This document shows, one piece after another, positions 1 to 5,690 of a stretch of DNA of 10,808 nt (position 1 is its first letter; every line of letters begins with the position of its first letter). This DNA is from an uncultured Pirellulaceae bacterium (GTDB lineage: Bacteria > Planctomycetota > Planctomycetia > Pirellulales > Pirellulaceae). The notes under the pieces were generated by a model. It searched no databases, was not told where the DNA came from, and saw nothing but the letters and a program-made list of their open reading frames with translations. The translations under genes were made by a program, and so were the position numbers. The stretch is from positions 1 to 10,808 of the forward strand of contig CAMYNE010000138.1 of assembly GCA_947259675.1 (NCBI GenBank), written 5' to 3'.

Positions 1-253
1 TTTCTGGTTGGAGCAGGCTTTTGATCGTTGCTTGGTCGAGCTTAGCAAATGCTTCGTCCGTCGGGGCGAAGACAGTGAATTGAGTGTGGCCATTGAGAGT
101 ATCGACCAGGTCAGCGGCCTTGATTGCTGTGACCAGAGTATTGAAGTTTCCTGCCGCTATTGCCGTCTCAACAATCGTCTTTTTCTGGGCTTGTACATCC
201 GCGGAAAAAAGTAATGTGGCGACTATCGAAAGCGCTAAGAGGGTTTGTTTCAT
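1..253 (-). CDS. Fasciclin (FAS1) domain protein, exported, 3'-truncated by window edge
   Basis: Reading the minus strand from the ATG at 253-251 gives 84 residues that run off the window with no stop. Residues 1-22 form a signal peptide: MKQTLLALSIVATLLFSADVQA, a Lys followed by a hydrophobic core, with a V-Q-A cleavage site before QKK. The mature part begins KKTIVETAIAAGNFNTLVTA and reaches HTQFTVFAPTDEAFAKL, which is the classic FAS1 signature (FTVFAPT-[DN]-x-AF). FAS1 domains are usually about 130-140 residues, so roughly half a domain is visible. In bacteria, single-FAS1 secreted proteins are linked to adhesion or envelope stress; the exact role is not known. No clear Shine-Dalgarno precedes the start, which is common in planctomycetes. 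The family call is firm; the function is not. Confidence 0.9.
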   Translation of the reverse strand, partial: MKQTLLALSIVATLLFSADVQAQKKTIVETAIAAGNFNTLVTAIKAADLVDTLNGHTQFTVFAPTDEAFAKLDQATIKSLLQPE

Positions 254-399
254 TTTTATCTATCCAATTTGAACCAGTTGGTACGTCGGTGGCCACGATT
301 TTTCACTTAAGATGGCCCGAAATGCGTCTACTGGGAGAAGTTCGAAGGAAACTGCTATCTAGATTCAAAAAGCCAAAATAAGTGCTTAATCGTTTCCCG

Positions 400-414
400 T
401 CAGCAGATTGCTGA
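400..414. repeat. Short perfect inverted repeat (possible operator)
   Basis: TCAGCA-GAT-TGCTGA is a 6-bp perfect inverted repeat with a 3-nt centre, lying between two divergent genes. It could be a protein-binding site or a chance palindrome. Repeats of this length are expected by chance now and then in 10 kb, so confidence is low. Confidence 0.25.
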
Positions 415-564
415 ATCCATTAGAAGCCGTTTCCCGAATTCATGACTTGTTGCTTTGTTGGCCTCTCCTGCGCGATCGGTCAAGCGTGTCGCGAGAATGC
501 AGATGTTCGAGCACCGCTACCCGGCAACTTACAAAACAGGCAGCTCTTAGCCCAAAAACAAGAC

Positions 565-570
565 AAGGGG
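565..570 (+). promoter_or_regulatory. Ribosome binding site deciding a TTG start
   Basis: AAGGGG lies 8 nt before the TTG at 579. The residues after that TTG form a good signal peptide, while the longer open frame back to 408 has neither a ribosome binding site nor secretory character. This site is therefore the main reason to place the DUF6268 start at 579. Confidence 0.6.
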
Positions 571-578
571 TACCAATC

Positions 579-1646
579 TTGCAACGGAGACAACTTCTTC
601 AATTCATAGCCGTAACGTTGTTGACTTTTACTGTTTTTGGTGCTGATGCTAGCTGCGGTGAATTTGCCAAGTTTCAGGAAGCGTCTGGTGCTGACGTCGT
701 AGAATCATACAACGGTTGGCAACCGCTAGCAACGCCTACCTATTTTGACGGCGGACACCAAACACCACCGATCGTACTCCCGTCAGAGAACATGAACGGT
801 GGAGATTGGTTCGAGTCGCAATCAAACATCGGCGGCTCTTTTTCTCAAGAATCTTTCCGTTCGCTGATGCGTCCGAAGTTTGCATTCAGTTCAGAGTGGT
901 TAACTTCAAGTGACTTCGATTTGTCCAACTACGACATTCGTATGACGGTTCCCACGTATCCGTTTTTTGGGCCACCGCCGCCAATGATTAGTGTCGGATT
1001 TGCCTACACCGATCTGATCGACGCTAACGCATTTGGTCTACCTGATGATTTGTACGAGTATTCGATAGGATTATCCTGGATCCGCCCGATCAGAGATCGA
1101 TGGATCGTGAGATCCATGCTGGGTGTGGCATTGGCGACCGACAACCTGCATACAACAAGTGACGCTTGGCAGTTTCGCGGCGGCGTGTTTGCCGTTTACG
1201 AACCCAACGAGCGATGGCAGTGGGTTTTCGGAGCGATTGCCATCGGCCGAAACGATCTTCCGGTAGTGCCCGCAGTGGGAATGATTTGGCAGCCAAGACC
1301 AGACCTTAAGGTCGATCTCACATTTCCCAAACCAGGGTTGTCGAAGTTGATTAAGGATGACGGATCTCGACAACAGTGGTGCTACGCCGGAATGGGCATT
1401 GGCGGTGGCACTTGGGCGTATGAACGAGCCGATAAAGTCGACGATCAACTGACCTATGGAGACTGGCGAGTTGTCTCCGGATGGGAGTCGTTGCCTACGC
1501 CGAAACCCGGCGCGCGATTCTCACCCGGACGTAAGCATGGTTTTGAAATCGGTTACGTCTTTTCACGTGACTTGGAATTCAGCAGCGGTTCTCCTGATAT
1601 AAGTCTTACGGACGCCTTCACGCTGGGAATCACAACGCGTTTCTAA
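579..1646 (+). CDS. DUF6268 family outer-membrane beta-barrel-like protein
   Basis: The product is 355 residues from a TTG start preceded by AAGGGG. Residues 1-24 (QRRQLLQFIAVTLLTF... to about ADAS) are a signal peptide. A Gly/Ser/Asn-rich linker follows to about residue 95, and then the DUF6268 region runs to the C-terminus. Family features visible are a strand-rich alternating pattern, LPDDLYEYSIGLSW, the block FGAIAIGRNDLPVVPAVGMI, DLKVDLTFPKP, a GIGGGTWAYER segment, YGDWRVVSGWE, and the closing EIGYVFSRDLEF...LTDAFTLGITTRF. The last residue is Phe, as is usual for outer-membrane barrels. DUF6268 is widespread in planctomycetes and has no assigned function; an outer-membrane location is inferred from the fold pattern and the terminal Phe. 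The next gene starts 71 nt downstream on the same strand, so the two are likely co-transcribed. Confidence 0.85.
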   Translation: MQRRQLLQFIAVTLLTFTVFGADASCGEFAKFQEASGADVVESYNGWQPLATPTYFDGGHQTPPIVLPSENMNGGDWFESQSNIGGSFSQESFRSLMRPKFAFSSEWLTSSDFDLSNYDIRMTVPTYPFFGPPPPMISVGFAYTDLIDANAFGLPDDLYEYSIGLSWIRPIRDRWIVRSMLGVALATDNLHTTSDAWQFRGGVFAVYEPNERWQWVFGAIAIGRNDLPVVPAVGMIWQPRPDLKVDLTFPKPGLSKLIKDDGSRQQWCYAGMGIGGGTWAYERADKVDDQLTYGDWRVVSGWESLPTPKPGARFSPGRKHGFEIGYVFSRDLEFSSGSPDISLTDAFTLGITTRF

Positions 1647-1706
1647 AACTGTGAAATACTGAGAAAAAATCTTTGAACCAAAACGTATTTTCGACGTCCT
1701 CGTCGC

Positions 1707-1711
1707 AAAGG
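1707..1711 (+). promoter_or_regulatory. Ribosome binding site for the beta-propeller gene
   Basis: AAAGG sits 6 nt before the ATG at 1718. It favours this ATG over the in-frame TTG at 1673, which would add 15 polar residues in front of an otherwise standard signal peptide. Confidence 0.6.
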
Positions 1712-1717
1712 CTAATC

Positions 1718-3031
1718 ATGAAATTAAACCTCTCTGCATCGTTCGTTTTAATCACACTTGTCCTAGTCTTGCCTGAATTACTAGTGGCTCAGGACTGGCC
1801 CCAGTTTCGAGGGCCTGAAGGAAGCGGTGTGCTGGATAGGCTTGAACATCCGCAGGAGTGGGGAAACGATAAAAATATCGCCTGGAGTGTCGATTTGCCC
1901 GGCGGTGGTTTGTCATCGCCGATTGTTCAGGGCGATCGAATCTTCTTGACCACTGCCATTGGCGCCAAGCCACCGGTCAGTTTTAGCGAAGGCGTTCGCG
2001 ATATGCGTCCCAAGAAACCGAATACTGCGGTCAAATTTCATGTGATCTGTTTTAACGTGGGTGACGGTTCAAAGCTTTGGGAAAAGACAATTCTCGAAAA
2101 GCAACCAGAGTATCCAATCCACGGCTCGAACTCCTACGCGACAGAATCGCCGGCGACCGATGGAAAACATTTGTTTGTTTATTTTGCTGCCGTCGGAACG
2201 ATCGCTGCTCTTGATTTTGATGGTAATGAAATCTGGAAAAAGGAAATAGGAGCCTATCCGACCGGCAATGGATTCGGTACCGGCAGTTCGCTGACGACAG
2301 GAGACGGCAACGTCTTCATTCAATGTGACAATGACAAGAGTTCATTCGTCATTGCTTTTGACGCGGCGACTGGCGATCAAGTCTGGAGGAAAGAACGAAC
2401 CGGCCGGACATCCTGGTCAACGCCGCTTTTCTGGAAAAATGAGAAACGTGCGGAATTGATAACTTGTGGTTCCGGTTTCGTGACTTCTTACAATCCGAAA
2501 ACGGGCGCTGAACTTTGGACGATGACCGGCATCAGCTCCGCTTTCAGTGCCTCCCCGGCATCAGACGATCAACAAATTTATTTCGGCAATAGTGGACCAA
2601 GAAGTAGTGGGCCGTTGCTTGCCGTCGGTTCGGGGATGACTGGCAAACACGAGTTCAGCCCGGATGCGAAAGTGGCAAACCTGGCCTGGTCAAAAATGCA
2701 AGCTGGCCCGGGAATGTCATCACCCGTTTCCGTTGGTGGGTATCTGTATATTCCGGGTCGCGGAATCTTGACTTGTTATTCGACCAAAGATGGATCGGTT
2801 GTTTTCAAAGAGCGTTTGAAACTGGGGTCGATGGCGGCATCTTTATGGGCGGCCGGTGATCGCGTCTTCTTAATGGACGAAAGCGGTAAAACGCTGGTGT
2901 TACAAACAGGACCCGAACTGAAAATCGTTGCCACCAACCAAATCGACGATCTGTTTTGGTCGACGCCCGCCGTGACAGGCAATTCGCTTCTTCTTCGCGG
3001 CGTAAAGAAACTTTATTGCATACGCGAATAG
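1718..3031 (+). CDS. Exported PQQ-like beta-propeller repeat protein
   Basis: The product is 437 residues. Residues 1-24 (MKLNLSASFVLITLVLVLPE...LLVA) are a signal peptide, cleaved before QDW. The mature N-terminus carries the DWPQFRGPEGSG signature typical of planctomycete PQQ-like propellers, which belong to the BamB-like superfamily. Repeats of the type G-x-x-x-W spaced about 45-55 residues apart follow: GDGSKLWEK, DGNEIWKKE, ATGDQVWRKE, KTGAELWTM and others, with strand motifs such as SSPIVQGDRIFL and SSPVSVGGYLYI in between. This gives a seven- or eight-bladed propeller filling the whole protein. No catalytic quinoprotein dehydrogenase domain or haem site (CxxCH) is seen, so a binding or scaffold role in the envelope is more likely than an enzyme. 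It lies downstream of the DUF6268 gene, probably in one transcript. Confidence 0.88.
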   Translation: MKLNLSASFVLITLVLVLPELLVAQDWPQFRGPEGSGVLDRLEHPQEWGNDKNIAWSVDLPGGGLSSPIVQGDRIFLTTAIGAKPPVSFSEGVRDMRPKKPNTAVKFHVICFNVGDGSKLWEKTILEKQPEYPIHGSNSYATESPATDGKHLFVYFAAVGTIAALDFDGNEIWKKEIGAYPTGNGFGTGSSLTTGDGNVFIQCDNDKSSFVIAFDAATGDQVWRKERTGRTSWSTPLFWKNEKRAELITCGSGFVTSYNPKTGAELWTMTGISSAFSASPASDDQQIYFGNSGPRSSGPLLAVGSGMTGKHEFSPDAKVANLAWSKMQAGPGMSSPVSVGGYLYIPGRGILTCYSTKDGSVVFKERLKLGSMAASLWAAGDRVFLMDESGKTLVLQTGPELKIVATNQIDDLFWSTPAVTGNSLLLRGVKKLYCIRE

Positions 3032-3045
3032 ATTGCCGTGCAATC
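3031..3045 (+). terminator. Short hairpin right after the propeller gene (weak terminator candidate)
   Basis: GATTGC-CGT-GCAATC is a perfect 6-bp stem with a 3-nt loop, beginning on the last base of the TAG stop codon. There is no T-run after it, so it is not a textbook intrinsic terminator. It may protect the 3' end of the mRNA or be a chance palindrome. Confidence 0.3.
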
Positions 3046-3058
3046 GTTGGCTGTGATA

Positions 3059-3085
3059 CATCCGTGAAATCTGTTTAATCCGTGG
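3059..3085 (+). repeat. Three tandem degenerate 9-mers of the ATCCGTG type
   Basis: The bases read CATCCGTGA, AATCTGTTT, AATCCGTGG, three back-to-back 9-bp units around a consensus AATCCGTGx. They are followed by TTAAAC and lie between the propeller gene and the DUF427 remnant. From memory, intergenic strings of this ATCCGTGTAATCCGTGG type occur in unrelated bacterial genomes, so it may be a dispersed repeat rather than a local signal. No function is known to me. Confidence 0.45.
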
Positions 3086-3103
3086 TTAAACAAACTCAAC
3101 GTT

Positions 3104-3108
3104 GAGGT
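3104..3108 (+). promoter_or_regulatory. Ribosome binding site of the DUF427 gene
   Basis: GAGGT lies 8 nt before the ATG at 3117 and supports that start. The residues after it, MWQFKGNMRPSFA, match how DUF427 proteins usually begin, better than starting at the inner ATG at 3138. Confidence 0.5.
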
Positions 3109-3116
3109 GCTACATA

Positions 3117-3480
3117 ATGTGGCAGTTTAAAGGCAACATGCGTCCGAGTTTTGCGGTCGAACCTGCTGAAGGTCAGGAATCAGTTTGGGACTATCCGCGT
3201 CCACCGATTTGTCTCCAGGATTCCCGCGAAGTTATTGTCCGATGCGGTGATGTCGTAGTTGCCAAGAGTACACAATCAATAAGAGTTTTGGAAACTGCCA
3301 GTCCGCCGACGTTTTATATCCCGCCATCGGATGTCATTCTGAAATGCGATGGATCAAGGTGCAATTAACCCGCTTACCGCGCAGGGAAAAGCGTTCTCTG
3401 GTGACTACAATCCCATGAGCATTTCACAAATGGAAGGATATAGTCCGACGCATCAACAAAACGCTGCGATCAATCCCTTC
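3117..3480 (+). pseudogene. DUF427 family gene, frameshifted and lacking its 3' half
   Basis: From the ATG at 3117 the first frame gives 83 residues ending at TAA 3366-3368. It is a clear DUF427 N-terminal half: MWQFKGNMRPSFAVEPAEG, then ESVWDYPRPP, VIVRCGDVVVAKST and RVLETASPPTFYIPPSDV. Where the family continues with a CEWKG-like motif, this frame reads SRCN-stop. Family-like residues resume in the next frame, GKAFSGDYN from about 3385 and QNAAINPF near 3457-3480, resembling the WKGxAxYY and NAAWxYP blocks. Between the Cys codon (3360-3362) and the Gly codon of GKA (3385) there are 22 bases where about 9 would be expected, a net gain near 13 that explains the shift. The usual FYP and GGFYGGW end motifs are not found before the next gene. 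DUF427 is a small soluble domain of unknown biochemistry. I judge this a decayed gene, or possibly one hit by sequencing error at the frame break. Confidence 0.7.
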
Positions 3481-3599
3481 TCCTTCCATTTCTGGACTCG
3501 TGGTTTTCCTGAGGTCATCCCATTTGGCGAGGGTCTAACAAGAACATATTTAGGGTTCGAACGCATGCTGCTCCGCAATCGCCACGAGTATAAAACCGG
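3481..3599. other. Spacer with no recognisable gene
   Basis: This stretch follows the last DUF427-like residues. An open frame continues through it to a TGA at 3601-3603, but its translation (FPEVIPFGEGLTRTYLGFER...) matches nothing I recognise, including the missing DUF427 C-terminus. It must hold any leader of the next propeller gene; no clear ribosome binding site or promoter was seen. Confidence 0.5.
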
Positions 3600-4870
3600 A
3601 TGATGACAAATCTGCGCCAAATCCTAATCGATAGTTTCATAGCCATCCTTGCGTGTGGCTTCCTGGTTTTTGATGCGAGCGGCCTTGTCGCAAACACGGC
3701 TCAAGCCCAGGACGATTGGAATCAATGGGGTGGGCCTGAAAGAAACTTCAGCGGAGCCGCGCTCGAAGGCGACAAGCCGTTGCCGAAACCCATACTCAGC
3801 TGGAAGCGTGAGCTGGGCAAGGGCCATGCGGCGATCGTCACCAGCGGCGAGTTTGGCTACAGCGTGCACGTGAATGGTGACGACGAAGTGGTGGAAAAAT
3901 GGCGGATCGATAACGGCCAGCGCGTTTGGATCTATCGATACAAAGTCGGATATCACGCGGCTACAGAATACGATGGCCCTCATGCAACGCCTGCAATACA
4001 GAACGATCGAATCATTGTGGCCAGCATCGATGCGCAGATTCACGCCATCGATACTTCCAGCGGTAAAATGATCTGGAGGCGAGACCTGAGAGCAGATTTT
4101 GGCTCGAAGCTACCGCAATCAGGTTACGCGTGCAGCCCTTTGGTCTGGCAAGATCGTGTGATCGTCCCAACTCTGGGCGAAGCACAACCGCCCGAAACAG
4201 AACGTTACACGGCGAACCCAAAAATCCCCGACGGACGAAAGGCAATTCCGGGCGCGATTGCTTTGGATTTTCGAACCGGAGAAAACGTGTGGCAATCGGA
4301 GACGTTTCGTTCGAGTCACGCTTCGCCGATCAAGATCGAAATCGACAAAGAACCAATGTTGGTTTTTCACGGAATGTTTGAACTGGTCGGGGTCGATCCG
4401 AGCAAAGGTACTATTTTGTGGAAACACTTGTTGCGACGAGAAGCGGCCGATAACGTGTCGTTCACCCCGATCTGGGACTCGGAACGCAGCCAGATATTGA
4501 TTTCACACGGCTACTGCGATTTCGGCACCCAGGCGATCAAACTGGAAAAGAATCAGGGCAAATGGCGGACAAGCGTCAACTGGACGAATTCGCGAATGCA
4601 AATTGTGCACACCAACGCCGTACTGTTGAACAACACTCTCGTGGGCACGAAACGCCCTTCGGCGACATTGATGGTCTGACGGTCGGGGCACAACTATTGA
4701 TACTCGAGGAAAACGGCGATTTGGTTTGCGGGCAGCTCAATGACGACGGTGTAACGGAGACGTGGAAAATTTCCGTTTTGTCGAAGAACGCATGGACGGT
4801 CCCAACGATTGCCGGTCGGCGGTTGCTGCTGCGCGACGGTCGTGAACTCAAGGCTTATCGGTTCCCGTAA
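3600..4870 (+). pseudogene. Exported PQQ-like beta-propeller gene with a frame break near 4640-4680
   Basis: The first frame runs from ATG ATG at 3600-3605 to TGA 4677-4679 (359 residues). An N-terminal hydrophobic segment (FIAILACGFLVFDASGL) leads to a signal-peptide end at TAQAQ, then DDWNQWGGPERNFSG, the DWPQFRGP-like opening of planctomycete propellers. Blades follow with IDNGQRVWIYRY, TSSGKMIWRRD, FRTGENVWQSE and PSKGTILWKH. After NNTLVGT (about residue 347) the blade should continue, but the frame soon stops. The remaining C-terminus is intact in another frame: VGAQLLILEENGDL, KNAWTVPTIAGRRLLLRDG and a TAA at 4868-4870. Compared with the paralogue encoded at 9051-10715, which has about 27 residues between the equivalent VG and VG motifs, roughly 20-25 residues are missing here, so a deletion of 3n+1 bases fits both the loss and the frame change. 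The encoded protein would lack its last blade and be unlikely to close the propeller. Confidence 0.75.
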
Positions 4871-4873
4871 CTT

Positions 4874-4915
4874 CGCAACCGAGTGTTTGTCATTCGGATT
4901 CAGGGCAAAGTTGCG
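4874..4915. repeat. Weak inverted repeat between converging genes
   Basis: CGCAAC at 4874-4879 is complementary to GTTGCG at 4910-4915, with about 30 nt between, in the short gap between the broken propeller gene and the leftward TspO gene. It might be part of a bidirectional terminator, but the stem is short and no strong T-run follows. Confidence 0.15.
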
Positions 4916-4922
4916 GTCTTGT

Positions 4923-4982
4923 TTAAATGATGCGGTTCAGGGACCAGATGGTGTAATTCAGGAACGTTGCAAACGAGACTCA
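4923..4982 (-). other. TspO C-terminus continuing past an in-frame TGA
   Basis: Reading on in the TspO frame beyond TGA (4982-4980) gives 18 further codons, VSFATFLNYTIWSLNRII, then TAA at 4925-4923. Placed after ...IVPYLL, this reconstructs the TspO family ending PYLLW-xSFAxxLNxxIWxLN, with TGA exactly where the family has Trp (TGG). A single G-to-A change in TGG explains it. The continuation would finish the fifth membrane helix and bring the protein to 168 residues. Confidence 0.85.
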
Positions 4983-5429
4983 TAGTAAATAGGGCACGAT
5001 CAAACCCGCGGCCAGCTTGGAATGGTGATAGAAAAGCACGATGGCAATTGCAATCGAATTCCACAAGACAACTATTTCAAGCAACGCCCAACCAGGCTGT
5101 TGAAGCCCGAAAAAAAGCACCGACCATAAAATGTTTAGCAGCAGGTGAAACGCGAACCAACCCAACGCGAGTTTTGACTTTTTGAGTCCTGAGTTCATCC
5201 AGACCAGCCAGGCGGAAACTCCCATCAACAGGTACAGGGTCGACCACACCGGACCGAATATCCAGCCGGGTGGACTCCAAGATGGCTTGTTAATCTGCGT
5301 GTACCAACCATTAACGCTGGACGTCGTTGCAAACCCGCCAACCGCAGCCGCCAAGAAACAGACTGCAATTGAAATAGCGAGTCCAATTGCAAGCAAAGTT
5401 GCCGACGGTGATTTCTTGTCGTTATTCAT
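4980..5429 (-). CDS. tspO: TspO/MBR family tryptophan-rich membrane protein, interrupted near its C-terminus
   Basis: The ATG at 5429-5427 gives 149 residues to a TGA; longer upstream starts add only polar residues without family similarity. TspO/MBR proteins are five-helix membrane proteins that bind porphyrins and other tetrapyrroles or lipophilic ligands, and in bacteria they are tied to oxidative and light stress. Seen here are helix 1 with AAAVGGFAT (residues about 12-36), the hallmark WYTQINKPSWSPPGWIFGPVW (about 42-62, shown as two parts: WYTQINKPSW and SPPGWIFGPVW), LYLLMGVSAWLVW (65-77), a helix with HLLLNILWSVLFFGLQ (95-110), and ALLEIVVLWNSIAIAIVLFY (115-134). The fifth helix begins at about 137 and is cut at residue 150 by TGA, with the family C-terminus still encoded after it. 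As translated the protein lacks the rest of helix 5; it may be non-functional, read through, or a sequencing artefact. Confidence 0.88.
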   Translation of the reverse strand: MNNDKKSPSATLLAIGLAISIAVCFLAAAVGGFATTSSVNGWYTQINKPSWSPPGWIFGPVWSTLYLLMGVSAWLVWMNSGLKKSKLALGWFAFHLLLNILWSVLFFGLQQPGWALLEIVVLWNSIAIAIVLFYHHSKLAAGLIVPYLL

Positions 5430-5690
5430 ATGAGCATTCGTTGTCCAAATATTACCATATTCGGTTTTGGACCGTATTCTGTCGCCCAAGACAACAATAT
5501 TCTCCCTGGTAGTTGACGGATTCTTTTTATTGGCTTTAGTGATCGTCGGTTTGTTCGGAGGCCGACAGAACAATCCAAATCAAATAACAAAGCGGAACGG
5601 TTCAACAATTTTTCCACGTAGCGATCGTTCCAATGCCCGAAGTCAGCTGTCTGATCGCGGTTGATCATGATGTGATATGGCTTGATGCTG
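5430..5690. other. Intergenic region upstream of tspO and downstream of the kinase operon
   Basis: These 261 bases lie between two leftward genes, so they should hold the kinase operon's terminator and the tspO promoter. A minus-strand open frame passes through (PNNSIKPYHIMINRDQ...) but resembles no family I know and overlaps the tspO start in another frame. The only structure I noted is the inverted repeat at 5551-5573. Confidence 0.5.
5551..5573. repeat. Inverted repeat, possible hairpin upstream of tspO
   Basis: TTGTTC (5551-5556) pairs with GAACAA (5568-5573) around an 11-nt centre; an alternative inner stem is TCGG-AGG-CCGA (5555-5565). It lies 118 bases past the kinase stop and 122 before the tspO start, so it could be a terminator stem or an operator. 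No T-run follows on the minus strand, which weakens the terminator reading. Confidence 0.25.

Larger units (their letters stand above)
254..578. other. Divergent intergenic region
   Basis: This stretch separates the leftward fasciclin gene from the rightward DUF6268 gene, so it should hold promoters for both. An open frame extends upstream from 579 to 408, but its translation (MLNPLEAVSRIHDLL...) has no family resemblance and no ribosome binding site, so I read it as non-coding. It contains one short perfect inverted repeat at 400-414. I could not pick out a convincing -35/-10 pair, and no RNA gene is apparent. Confidence 0.6.

Noticed and set aside
1071..1448. Minus-strand open frame of 125 codons inside the DUF6268 gene
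   Set aside because: It is the reverse shadow of a well-supported coding region and has no signal or domain of its own.
1718..3031. Quinoprotein alcohol dehydrogenase
   Set aside because: The protein is too short, lacks the adjacent Cys-Cys and catalytic Asp regions of those enzymes, and has no cytochrome CxxCH motif. It is a PQQ-like propeller only by fold.
3550..3585. GGGTTCGAAC resembling a tRNA T-loop, possibly an attachment-site remnant
   Set aside because: The flanking bases do not form the 5-bp T-stem, and there is no anticodon arm or acceptor stem nearby. GTTCGAAC is simply a short palindrome.
4980..4982. Selenocysteine or a TGA=Trp genetic code as explanation for the tspO stop
   Set aside because: The family has Trp, not Cys, at this site. 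Other genes in the window use TGG for Trp, and the sigma factor ends on TGA, so the standard code applies.
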